From positions 12,695,703 through 12,759,702 of the forward strand of contig CM060131.1 of the NCBI GenBank assembly GCA_030522415.1: a stretch of DNA of 64,000 nucleotides, read 5' to 3'. Below are positions 1 through 13,100 of the stretch, one piece after another. The position numbers were made by a program, and so were the translations under genes. The notes beneath the pieces were generated by a model. It was not told the DNA's origin. It did not search any database and was given only the letters and a program-made list of their open reading frames with translations. Origin of the DNA: Channallabes apus. Its lineage: Eukaryota; Chordata; Actinopteri; Siluriformes; Clariidae. The first letter of the stretch is position 1; every line of letters starts with the position of its first letter.

Positions 1-1087
1 TGTGCCAGTGAAACTAAAATAACACCTAAGAAGCTATTTAGGCTGTAATAGTGGTATTCAAGTGAATTCAAGTAAAATTTCAGCTTAATAACACTTCTTA
101 CTTAACAAGACTGACTATATATTATATAAATAATCAATATATTTGTACACTACTTCTTCTTAGGAACCCTAATATATTAACAGCTTTTTTTGTCCCAAGA
201 TTGTGCAAAATTGTCCCTTCCGCTTTGTGTATACTTATTAAAAATGTAGGTTATAAATAACATATTTCCATCTAGTCATTATTCAAATAGGGCTTTTCCC
301 ACATTTTTAAACATCATATTCTAAAGTGCTTCATTGTGCAAAAGAAGATGCAGAGAAGCATGCCAATCCAACCTTTAAACTCCCTGACAGTAAGAGAAGA
401 GGCTGGAAATGTCCGAAAAGTCCACATAGGGGAAGCAATGATGGAAACAACAACAAATACACACCACAGTACAGCTGTAAGCACACACACTCCACAAGAA
501 GTATACTGTATAATGTAAAGAACAGGATACATTAAAAGGTTTTAGTCATTCATTCCGGTATGGATAATGTTAATATATAAAGATCACTTTAGGAATGTTA
601 TATAATTTTGTTTACATGGGTATAAACCTCTCCAAACTCTGTACTAACTAATAATTCCAATAGGATATACAGTACAATTTACTACTATTACGGGCATACT
701 ACTTATACTGTAGACTGGTGTAACAGTACAGTATATCATGATAAGCAACCATGAAATAATCATAGCATTAAATTTAGACACAGATTGATGACATCACATA
801 TTTCCTTGTGAAGCATTCCTCTTAATTTGTGGTAGAGCATTTGGAATAATTTTTAAACACTGTGTCTTCTTTTATTAAAAACAAGGTGAAAAATCATAGT
901 ATGGTAAGTTAATCATATAAATCATAGTAAGTTGCCGTTTTAGAAGAGTCAATCTATTGTTCTGCATTACACAAATAAAACGTTAAAATAAAGTTGTAGT
1001 CCTGTAGTGTTTTTTTTCTTTTCTTTTTTTGTCTGGGTAACATATTCATCATGTATGTGAATGTGAATACACATGTTGAAACTTTAC
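1..1087. other. abcc8 intron 24 (partial); no exon or repeat recognised
   Basis: AT-rich. I searched the minus strand for the next SUR exon (acidic stretch then the TMD2 start) and found none. Several TACAGTA/TACTGTA words occur. Confidence 0.6.
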
Positions 1088-1169
1088 CTTCATCCTCATC
1101 CTCAGTGGCAATTGTGTCTCTGGAATACATCCTCTTGAAACTTTTCCTCTTCAGCTCCACAGCATTCTT
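1088..1169 (-). CDS. abcc8: abcc8 coding exon 24 (residues 945-971), inter-domain linker
   Basis: Acceptor CTGACAG, donor GTAAAG. Reads [20 protein letters not shown], then ATEDEDE, comparable to the Ser/Arg-rich then acidic linker after NBD1 of SURs. The acceptor is a NAGNAG tandem (CAGAAG), so one Lys may be optional. The next exon is not in positions 1-1087. 82 nt. Confidence 0.85.
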
Positions 1170-4100
1170 CTGTCAGAGAGAAATACTAAACACTCATGGT
1201 GAAACTGCCTCAGCAAACCTGATATCTGGCTAACAGAGTTAAATGAAGACCTAGAAAATTACCGGTTTCATTCTATTCCTTCAACAGCTCTCTATATCCA
1301 TATCCTTTATATCCTGATGGCCAAACAATCAGCTGATTTGATAGAATTATTATTGAAAATACCTACATTTATTTCTTACTCAAGCTCTATATAGTATTTT
1401 AAGCAACAACTCATTTAAATAGAATAATTTGGATTGTTTAGATGATTTAGCCTCTAGAGCAGGGGTGTCCACTCATTTTAGGGTGAGGGCCGGATGAGAA
1501 GAAATGTGACCATGTGCGGGCCGAATTTCGAATGCGCATATGTGTTAGAGGTTTCGGCAGAAGCGCAATAGAAGAGCAATTAAATGATCAATGATAAAAT
1601 TAAAAAAATGAATAAAACCAAATATTGCAGCGAATACCCGGACATAGACTTTATTTAATACTACTACTACTAATAATAATGATAATAAAAAAGATTTGAT
1701 ATTTAATATCATTGTTCAAATCATCCCGCAGGCCGTACTGGACGCCTTAGTGGGCCGTATTCGGCCCGCGGGCCGTATGTTTGACACCCCTGCTCTAGAA
1801 TGTGTTATATTTAGACCTTCCTCTAAAACGGAAATCTTCTTTTGTAGGGGTGGTTAAGATTCCCTTAGGGTGACAAATGAAAAAAAAAAAAAAAAAAAAA
1901 CTTGGTGTGTTAGATTTAGCATTAAAGGGCAATTTCTTTAAGTGTATCAGTGGTATGATCGCATGTTCCTACACCCAAATTGTAAACGTTTGCTGTTTAA
2001 TGGAAGAAATAAATATTAATTAATATTAAACTAAAATTAATAATGTAATAAGTAATAATAGAAATAATAGTACTGTAATTGTCTTAAAGACAAAAAAGAA
2101 ATCAACAGTGGAACCACTTTTCCTCCCATCAAATTTACCACTTCTAATCTTATAGATCATTTCATCACCTTGTCCTGTCTGTTCATCAGGGTTTTCCAGT
2201 GTTCAAACAGTTCAGGCTCAGCACACTGGATGTCCTTTAGGGCGCCTTGTGTCTGGACTGTACCACCCTTCATGGCGATGATCTTAGAGATTGTAAAAGG
2301 AAAAAAATACAATATGTATGGAACAATATTGAACTAAACTGAACAAATTTACTAAATTAATATACACTTCAGGATTACTGTATATACAGTATGTATATAT
2401 TACTGTACATAAATATAATAGTAATATTAATAATGAGATATTATTATTATTAATATTATATTATATCATATACATCATACTATTTTTCTTTTCCTGAAGT
2501 GTGTATACAGTACGTATGTTTGGCTGACTCTGTATTTTTTCACTTTGCATAAAGCAGGGAAGTTTGCGCGAGTTCCCAATGAGTTACTGTAGTTACTGTA
2601 GCATAACAATTGTCAGATAGATCATTTATGTTTTTTCAAGTTTGTCTTAAGTACATCATAATAGGGCTCAGGGTTATACATTTTATGGCACCGACAAATT
2701 TCATGAAATGTTGCACCTGGAACATGACTACAATGTAAGTAATTGGGACCAAATTTCACAACCCTTGTTCCATGCAATTATTCATTCCAAAGTTGCAGCA
2801 ACAGATCTCAGAGAATGCAGTAGATTTTTGTGTCCTTCATCCATCATTAAACTAAGATTTTATCATTACTGTATTAATCTATAAAGAGTTTCTGTCAGCT
2901 GCCACTTTATCCACACAAATACATTTCAGGAATTGGTATGAGTATTAATGGAGTAATATGTTACACACATTTATTATTTTGATACAGTAATTCATTGCAC
3001 TGATTTATTTACTTTTATGTTTAGCATTGTATTAAAAGTTTGTTTCCTGTTTTGTGGTTAAGAGATGTATGTTTCTCACCCAGTCTGCATGTGGTAAGTA
3101 CTGCAGCTTGTGTGTGACCAGCACCACTGTCCTTTTCTCCTGTCTGAGGAACTTCAGAATTCCTTCCAGCATCAAGTGATCACTCAGGTGGATGTCCAGA
3201 GCTGAGAATGGGTCATCCTAAATGTAACATACACATTATTTATTTCTACTCACTAGAGGTATAACAAAATATGAATACAGTTAATTTGGATGAACAGTAA
3301 TGTTTAAGCATATAAACAGGAAGTGGATGGGTGGGAAGTATTTACTTCATTGAGAGTGAAGATTCAGATTCAGATTGAGAGAGTCAGATTTAAAGCTCAT
3401 TAGACAAGCAAACAGTGCATGCATTCATCCTTAGTAACTGCCTGGTCAGGGCCACAATGGTATAGATTTTAATGTTTGTTTTAATTCAGGACACACCACA
3501 TGCAAATTCATATATGGATATCTGGAGCCATAGAAATGGAATCAGCTAGGCATGAGTATTTATGACTATAACTAAATGAAGGAAATGATGTAGCCTTATT
3601 TTCTGGGTCTCAGCTGACAGGAGTGGCACCCAGTTTGGTCTTTTGCTGCTGTAGCCCATCTACTTCAAGGTTTGACATGTTGGTTCAGAGATGTTCTTCC
3701 TCAGTTGTAACCAGATGTTACAGTACAGTATATGAGTTGCCTTTCTATCAGCTTAAACCAGTCTGGCCATTCTCCTCTGATCTCTGGCATCAACAAGGCA
3801 TTTTTGCTAAAAGAACTGCCAATCACTGAATATTTTCTCTTTTTCAAACCATTCGGTTTAAACATTAAAAATGGTTTGCATGAAAATCCCAGTAGATCAG
3901 CAGTTTTGGAAATGCTCAGACCAGTCCGTCTGGCACCAACAACCATGCCACGTTCAAAGTAACTTAAATCATCTTTCTTCTTCATTTTGATGCTCAGTTT
4001 GACCATCTTCAAGAGACCATCTTGACCATGTCTACATGTCTAAATGCATATATTTGCTGCCATGTGATTGGCTGATTAGATATTTGTGTTAAAGAGCAGT

Positions 4101-7100
4101 GATGCTGGTAAGTGTACTTTTTCTCCATCAGTATGTGTCATTTGTTTCATCTTTGCCGCTACTTGTGTATTTCCTGTGAGTGTATCTCTATGCTGCCTTC
4201 CAATTGGTAGATTCAGAAGATCGTTGCAGAAGACCAGCAGTTACACTTTGTTTTGTTTTTTCATAAAAAAATTGGACTGGCAGAATTTTTTGCTCTCTGT
4301 GGCGCAACAGTGAGTTTCACATTATGCATTTTACAATCTCAAATCATGACTAAAGTAGTATTTTTGTCTGTGACAACAACATCATGTAAAAAACGTCATT
4401 CCCTATGAACCCTGATATTTTGTAAATGAGGTGCACTCACCAGGAACACCACTTTTGTTTGCTGATAAAGAGCTCTGGCTACACTGATACGTTGCCGCTG
4501 CCCACCAGACAGAATGATGCCCTGAGAAAGACAAAGAAACCTGAACAAACACACATGCATAAACTTACATGTGTACACACACACCAACACTTACCCTATC
4601 TCCAACCACAGTTTGGTCTCCTTGGGGAAGTGTGTCAATATCAGTTTGAAGCTGGCAGATCTCAATCACTTCTGCATACCTGAAGACAAAATATGTTTAA
4701 ATTACCATGTGAAATCTACAGTACATTAGCTTAATTGGTTTAAGTGCTCCTAATGAGTTAATACATTGCGCAAAGATATTCATTTCATTTTCTATACCGC
4801 TTAATCCTGTGTTCAGGGTCGCGGGGGACGTGGAGCCTATCCCAGGAGACTTCGGGCACTAGGCAGGGTACACCCTGGACAGGGTGCCAATCCATGCAGC
4901 GCACACACACATACACACACTCACACACCCAATCACACACTATGGTCAATTTGGGAACACCAATTAGCCTAACCTGCATATCTTTGGACTGTGGGAGGAA
5001 GGCCGGGGAATCGAACCCAGACCCTGGAGGTGCAAGGCGACAGTGCTAACCACTACACCACCGCGCCACCTGCGCAAAGATATAGCTTTTTTTATTTAAC
5101 TACAGTTTTGTACAAGTAACTGTCATAAAACATCAAAATACAGTAATGTTCAGTAGCTAACATTAGCTAAAGGACAAGCATCAGCTACATAGCTCTTCAC
5201 ATACTAATGATATGATAATGCTAATACATTTAGGCATTTGGCAGATGCTCTTATCCAGAGCAACTTACATTCTTATCTCATTACACATCTGAGCAATTGA
5301 GGGTTAAGGGCCTTGCTCAAGGGCCCAACAGTGGTAACTTGGTGGTTGTGGGATTCGAACCTGGGATCTTCCGAACCGTAGTCCAATGCCTTAACCACTG
5401 AGCTAATACCTGACATTCATTCATTCATTCATTCATTTTCAGTCAACAGTATATGTGAAAGTAGGTTACAGTCTTCAGTACTGAGGGGAGAACAGCAGCC
5501 TGAAAAATCCTGCTTTTAAATCACATTTAAAACCAGTCATGGAAACCTGTTCAGTAAGCAAACGCTTATAATGTTCTGTCATCTTAAACAATTGTTGTCC
5601 TCTTCAATAGTTACTTCTAAGTCTTCCACATTGCCTGTGTTGTTTTATTTAAGCTAACATGAGCTACAGCTCTAACATGAGCAACTGACTAGCTCCTAAC
5701 ACAAGGTTAAATCTCAAATCCCTCTCTAGCCACTAATCAAGGTGTAGGGAAAACGTGGATTGTACACCTTACATATAGTAGTGCACTAACTTCTCAGGAC
5801 TCTCAACCACCGCCATGGTTCACATATTTTAACTACGTACATAGTACCAACAAGAATTTAAAAGAACTTTCACTTATCACACTCAAGGTCATGCTGTTGT
5901 GCTGGATATCATCACAGCTTTAATGCCTTTGGCATTTAGGCCCTCGTGCCTACAACCGCTTAAAATTGCTGAATTAGCATGTTGGGAGACCTGCCATACA
6001 GTATTAAATTCTCTAAATGACTTCTTTATTAAGTCCATGCAGAGCAAAATCATTTAGAAATGCACTAAAGTGTAAATAGGTTTTTCTGCAGGCAAATAAT
6101 GTCAATTTGTCGAACCCCGGGTGATGCTGTTTTCCTCTCACAGCCGGAGGCACAGAGAGAGCTGATTGGCCGAGCTCTCTCAAGGGGGAGGGATGTGAGG
6201 TACTTGCGCTCCCACATTAATCACGGCTCCCCAGCCAATCAGGGGCGTCTGTGAGCTCGGGCACGCGGATGGAGCGGCTAGCGCTTTCCTCCGAGTGTGT
6301 TACTCCGCCCCTAATGGTGCGTGAGCAAGCAGCTCGAAAATATGTCACGCGGTTCGGAGGAAACACAGGATAGTCTTCGCCCCCCTGACTGAGTGGTAGT
6401 GGTAGCCTTAATGTGGGAGCCCCCCTAGAGACGGGGAGGAATTGGCTACGACTAAATTGGGGAGAAAATTGGAACCCCCCCCCCCCAAAAAAAAAAAAAA
6501 TAATAAAATAAAATAAAAAATAATGTCAATTTGACACACAACAATAGTATTTGATCTCTCCATTTAGAAATAGAACTTTTAAGCATCTGGCTTGAGCTGA
6601 ATGAATGAACAAATTAATGAATCAATTACATGCAAAAGTAAAGGAAGTAAATATTGTCAGTAAAAACAATACATATTACGGTACTGTATATGTCAGACAG
6701 TAAGTTATAGGCAGTAAAATCTAAATAACATGCAATGCAACTTATTCCAAAAACAATTTCCAGGAAAGTTCCCTAGTGTTAAGCTTTATAATAAACATCC
6801 AGAAATAAACCTGATGGGAGCACTGGAAAGCCTCAATTGTGACATTCCTACAGTATGTTTCCAGCAGTTATGACCCTTTGAATTTCAGGACATGTCCTCT
6901 TTTTGCACTCTCAAGTAAAGAAAAACTTTTTTGTTTCTGAAAATATCTTCTTCGTCTTTCGGCTGTTCCCTTTCAGGGGTCACCACAGCGAATCATCTGC
7001 CTCCATCTAACCCTGTCCTCTGCATCCTCTTCTCTCACACCAACTAACGTCATGTCCTCTCTCACTGCATCCATAAATCTCCTCTTTGGTCTTCCTCTAG

Positions 7101-10100
7101 ACCTCCTGCCTGGCAGTTCCAACCTCAGCATCATTCTACCGATATATTCACCATCTCTCCTCTGAACATGTCCAAACCACCTCAATCTAGCCTCTCTGAC
7201 TTTATCTCCAAAACATCTAACATGGGGAAAAAAATCCCAAGATGGACTGGCTTAATGATAATGGTAAGGCTCAGATCCGGAGACTGGCCGATCCAGTCAG
7301 AATTCTGGCTAACTTTAATTGTTTGTGAAATGGATAAAATTGTTTGTTAAGTGCATGAAAATGTGTTTTTCATTGGAGAACAAAGACATTTGCCAACTTT
7401 TGAGCAGCAGTGTATATATTGAGTAGGTTAACAAAGTTTCAGCTCCTGTAGTATTACCTGCTATCTGACAAGGTATTTGTCCCTAAATATCTATGTTCTA
7501 CGTATACACTGACCTACAAACCGCAAAAAAAGAAAAAAAAAAAACTTTTATTGGAAAAATCATGCTGTGTCAGAAGACATAATGAAGCCTAATGAATAAA
7601 TGCAAGAAAATAAAGCATGTTGGAGCTGGCCACTGAGGAGACTTAAAGTATTGTACTAGAGATATCACCCTGAGAAAATAAAATGAGATGGCAAAGAGCA
7701 TCTTTCATATAACATCTCTAACAGAATAGACAAGCTCTACTATTTTCCTCTGCAGCTTCAACAAATATACAACTTTTAGCATTGCATTGTATTGTATTGT
7801 ACTGATATTCATGATATAACAAAGCTTTTAAAGATCATGCAATATTTTGAAAATTTTTCTTTATATCTCAGAAAAGACGTTAGTGTTTATTATGTTCTAA
7901 GGACTAAAGAGCCACAAGAGTGCCTGAAAAGGCTTTATTTTTTCTCATTTCCCAGAAGGCAATCTGCTACAGTACGTAGACAAAGGCTTTTCAATTTTTG
8001 TTCAGGGTCAAGAGGAAACCCGGCAGGACAAGCTATTGTGTTTGTGCAGAGAAGTGTGCTCTCTCTGGTGAAGCACTGTGCACATTTCTATTTATCAGAA
8101 GTCCTGGCTTTTCACATGACTAACCATGAAGAGAAGAAAACAGGAAGAACACTTGTAAGAGCTCAGTCAGAGCTGTACTGCTCTTTACCGTTTCTTGTTA
8201 GGGGCCATGCTGAACAAGATGTTCTCCTCCACTGTGGCATTGAGGAGCCATGGCCTCTGAGACGCGTAGGCCACCGAACCTCTCTTCCTACGAATCAGAG
8301 ACGTGTTATGTAGGAATTGTAATTTACGTGTACTGAGAGTAATTTACTTCACCTGAACTCTATGTACATTACTTACTCAGGGGCTTTTGGGCCTGCATTA
8401 TGATTCACAGGCAATCTGGAGACAAGAAGAAAATATGATCAAAATAATTGATAATTGATCAGGGGGATCAAATTGTGCCAAATAATAATTGTTTAAATAA
8501 TTCTTAGATGTTCAGATTGCTCTCCAGTGTTGGTATGCAAACAAAAAACATAAGAGGAAAAACATTTCCAGTTTGATTCCCCCCCCCCCCCTTTTCCATG
8601 GTTGGATTGGCCAAATATATTTCCCCCTATTGTGACCTCATATAAGAAAATACTCCTCCCCTGACTTGTTGCTCAGCTCTGCTGTTCTGTTGGGTTAGAT
8701 CTGCAATAGCTCATTTATATACACAAACATGGCACATTTGATATACAGTGGTTACTCAATCGGAATGGTTATTACCGTCGCGCTCACCGCCGTTTAAAGG
8801 CAACAGCGGCCAAAATAAATCAGTTGCATTTCAAAGTCATTCGTAAAATGGCCGCCAGGTGGCGCAAAGTGACATTTTCATTCATCGCAGTAAATACAAC
8901 AGTGATGGTAATTTCCACAACAAACATGACAAATCTGAACCAGAGCTATTGATGTGTACTGTACAATAATGAGTAAAAAAATGTATAGTAGATTTATTAA
9001 CTGAAATAAATGACCATATTTCTGTCATTCCCCACTTAACCCTGGAGAACCCATGGGGTCATATTTGACCCAGACTTTTATTTCATCGTCATATTCAACC
9101 CACACACTAAAGTAAAGATTTCTTTTTGCATTACAACCCAGTGTGCCCTATGTGAACCCATAACACTGACATTTAGTGGTAACTGACTGAACTAACCTGA
9201 TTTTTTTTTTACATCAAACATGGCTGCTACTGTGGTTTTTATTTGGTGATATAAAAGCTGATGCCAGTGTTTTTAGTTCCTGCCTTAGAACAAAATTTTA
9301 TGTGCATAGTCATTGATGAAAAGTTAAAATCAATAAATATATTTTGAAATGAGACTCTGGTCTTTCCTTACTAAGAAAGAACTCCTGCCTTTATATCATG
9401 AGTGAAAGTTACCAGTTGGTAAAACATACTGGATATCTCAAGGGGTCATATATGACCCATGTCATTACATGTAGTAGGAAAGGGTTAATTTAAAAAAAAC
9501 ACCGGTTTTAGGGTTCACTGGGTCTGTATCATCATTTCAGCCAAAGGAGATAGATTTCCTATTAGGATAAGGTGGTCTGGGTTTTCCAGGGTTAAGGGGG
9601 TGGGAGAATTTTCAAGACCCACTTGTCAACAAAATTAATGAAAATCGGCCAAGTTTACTATTTCTTGAAATACAAATTTCTAAACCAATAAGATCAAATA
9701 ACACCAAGTTATTATTATAACAGGCTTACTTCATCACTTATCTAGAGCTTGCTTTCAAAGTAAGTTTCGAAGTAAGCCTGTTATAATAATAACTTGGTGT
9801 TATTTGATCTTATTGGTTTAGAAATTTATATTTCAATAAAACTCTACACACTTCTTTTCTAATTACATGTGATAAAATCTAAAGGCTCACTGTGTTAATA
9901 TTTATTGTGCTTAAATTTGATCCTAATAAGATTTGATTTAATTTGAATTCTATATTTTCCTCTCACAGTCCAAAGATATGCAGGTTAGGCTAATTGGCGT
10001 TCCCAAATTGACCGTAGTGTGTGATTGGGTGTGTGAGTGTGTGTATGTGTGTGTGCCCTGCGATGGATTGGCACCCTGTCCAGGGTGTACCCCGCCTAGT

Positions 10101-13100
10101 GCCCGAAGACTCCTGGGATAGGCTCCAGGTCCCCCGCGACCCTGAACACAGGATTAAGCGGTACAGAAAATGAATGAATGAATGAATGAATGAATTCTAT
10201 ATTTGTACTGTAATTTTAGTACTGTGATTATGAATTCGGTCAACTACACTGTTTCACTTGATGTTATCGGCTACTACAGTATGTGTAGTTCTAATGGAGC
10301 GCGTCTCATTAATCCGGCAGAGAATGAACTAAGGCATGAGGCGTCAGTCTGTAGTTATATAGCGCCACTCAGTGGTAAAAGCCAGCAAATGCACAAACCC
10401 AAATGCTGTCGCTGAGCGCGGCGACGGTAAAACGAACGCTCCGATTAGGTGACCACTGGAAGAGTTAAATAAACAAACACACATTGTGGGAGATCTGAGA
10501 TCACATGTCAAAGAACTAGCAAAATATGGGAACTTTTTTTACGGGAGGGGATTATTTATACTTATTTTTTAAGCAGAGATAAATGCTAATGGAGAAATGT
10601 AGGTAAAAAGCTTTATAGAATGTGAACCACGCACAAATACTAAGAGTGCTTGATCCTACTATATATCTAATGTTGCTAGGGTTAAGGTTAAATGTTAGGA
10701 GTTTGAGGTTATAACTGAGGTTATAGTTAAGGTTAAGGGCCCTGTCACACTCTGCCGAAGGCCATGAAGTTCATATCCACTCCCTATGAGGTTCACAATG
10801 AGTCTATCATATTATCATTAATTTCCTATCACAGACATGATCACATGCTCAGCGGACTTATCTAAGTTATTACTACAGTACAGGCCAAAAGTTTGGACAC
10901 ACCTTCACTCATTCAATGTGTTTTCTTTATTTTCATGACCATTTACATTGGTAGATTCTCACTGAAGGCATCAAAACCCTGAATGAACACATGTGGAGTT
11001 ATGTACAGTACTTAACAAAAAAAGGTTTCCACAGTGACGGGACCTAAACCCAATAGAGATGGTTTGGGGTGAGCTGGACCGCAGAGTGAAGGCAAAGGGG
11101 CCAACAAGTGCTAAACACCTCTGGGAACTCGTTCAAGACTGTTGGAAACCATTTCAGGTGACGACCTCTTGAAGCTCACTGAGAGAATGCCAAGAGTGTG
11201 CAAAGCAGTAATCAGAGCAAAGGGTGGCTATTTTAAAGAAACTAGAATATAAAACATGTTTTCAGTTATTTCACCTTTTTTTGTTAAGTACATAACTCCA
11301 CATGTTAACCCTAACCCTAGGTGTGTCCAAACATTTGGCCTGTACTGCTCCATTGCGCTCTTATCAGGTGCCTTATCATGTGCGTATTATACTGTTTTTG
11401 TGTCTAGTGGGTTGACATAAATACTGTTACGCACATGTGCAGTGCTTTTCATCACAAGGGATGATGTGATGAATTGGATCCAGTATTTGTACTAAATTCT
11501 TTGAACATGACAGATGCACTGATTAACATGGCATGAACTTTTATAAGGTGACATGTCCCTAGAATGATCATGGCGCAAGACTGGGGAGGTTGTAAGAAAT
11601 CCATTGATGTACAGTAGCAACAGCGCACTGACATCCCAATGACAACTCGGTCAGATCATCATCCTGTATTTCCCGTCGTTGCCATGCTTGTGGTACATCA
11701 ATTATGTCGATACGAGGAGTTAGTTACGCATTAACTGGTCAATAGCATAAATACTGTACTACTTCTTTATTGAGTTCTTCCTATGTCTTGCTTCAAACAT
11801 ATCCACAGAAGCAAGCAGGAAGGCAATACTACATCCATACTACTGTATGCTCCTGCCAAGCTGTAAAAGTTCTTACTGCATCCACCCAAAGTTCTAAGAA
11901 CGTAGTGGGAACGTGGTGGTGTATGACGGAGGTGTAAGGGGTTTTGGTTAGAGGCTTTGGTTAGGATTAATTAAAGTAATATGACAATGGTGCTCTTGAA
12001 AATCAGACAACCTTTAGATGCAAAAAAAAGTGTGTACTACAGTATACCTGTAATTCTCTTCCTCCTCCTGATCTGGTAATCTGTTAGATATAAATACAAA
12101 AGATATAGAATAACCCAAACTTAAATGAAAATAATACATAAATCATAATTAAACTGTGTTAAACACAGCAAAAACAATGATCGATGTTTGAGCTTTGTGT
12201 TACTTATTCCATGTGACACTTCCTGAGATCTTCTGCATTTCCCCCAGAGCAGCTAAGAGCAGGGAGGATTTTCCAGATCCTACCTGCCCAACAATCATAG
12301 TCAATACACCTATAATACACACACAAATACACATAAGTTTATTTGTTCATAAGTGCTTTGAGTGTACATTTTGTTCACAAACATTAACACCTAGGGACAA
12401 TTTACTATAGCCATTCAACCTACTGCCATGCTCTCGGGATAAAATTCACACAGATATCGAGAGAACATGGATAAGAAAATAAACATGGATGCTGGGGCTG
12501 TAAGGTTCAATAAAATAACTTACCAAAAGGAACCTTTATGTCTATGTTGGTTAGAGTAGGACATCCCTGTGTCCAGGTGAAGTAGCCATTAACAATCTAC
12601 AGTATACAGTACAGTTATTATATAAAATGTAATTTAATTATTTGTCTCATGTACTTTAAGCACAGTGAAATTATAGATATTTTTTTACATACCTCCAGAT
12701 TAAAGTAACTTTGAAATGATTTATACCTTGAAACAGATATCTTCCTCCCTTACATTAGCCAGGTCCAGACTCGGATCCCGCTGTGGTACGTGACTTTTCT
12801 TGTCCTGTCTGGCTTTGTTCTTACGGTTAACCAACTTTGAAGCCTGGAGTTGCAACATGTACTGGGAACGGACAAACACTACAGTAAGTCCTGTTAGCGC
12901 AGATTTGGGTTTTGCTTGCACATTTGAACATTCTTTAGAAAACTAAAGATAGGAGTAGCAGGCACTTACAACTGACTTTATGTTGCTGTTGCTGTGCTTG
13001 TTCATATCAGTGGGCGTGGTTGTTTTGGGTTCTTGATCAAGTGCGATCTCTTCGCTATCAAAGAATTCACTAAGGTTCTGTATGCTGGAATAGACACAGA

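Larger units (their letters stand above)
8746..10458. mobile_element. DNA transposon shell with long inverted ends, carrying nested insertions
   Basis: Left end CAGTGGTTACTCAATCGG; right end, reversed, CAGTGGTCACCTAATCGG; similarity continues through ACCGTCG for about 40 bp. Between them lie a piggyBac MITE, a 66-bp inverted repeat and a SINE. No transposase ORF. No clear target duplication, so the superfamily is open. Confidence 0.65.

Noticed and set aside
314..535. Open frames on both strands near 314-535 as the next abcc8 exon
   Set aside because: Translations in all minus frames lack the acidic DDNL and TMD2 text expected of SUR; no suitable acceptor phase.
7792..8313. 173-codon plus-strand frame
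   Set aside because: Its end is antisense to abcc8 exon 19 and the remainder resembles no protein; chance frame.
11305..11322. Telomere-like TTAACCCTAACCCTA
   Set aside because: Only two units, within a Tc1 MITE; no longer array.
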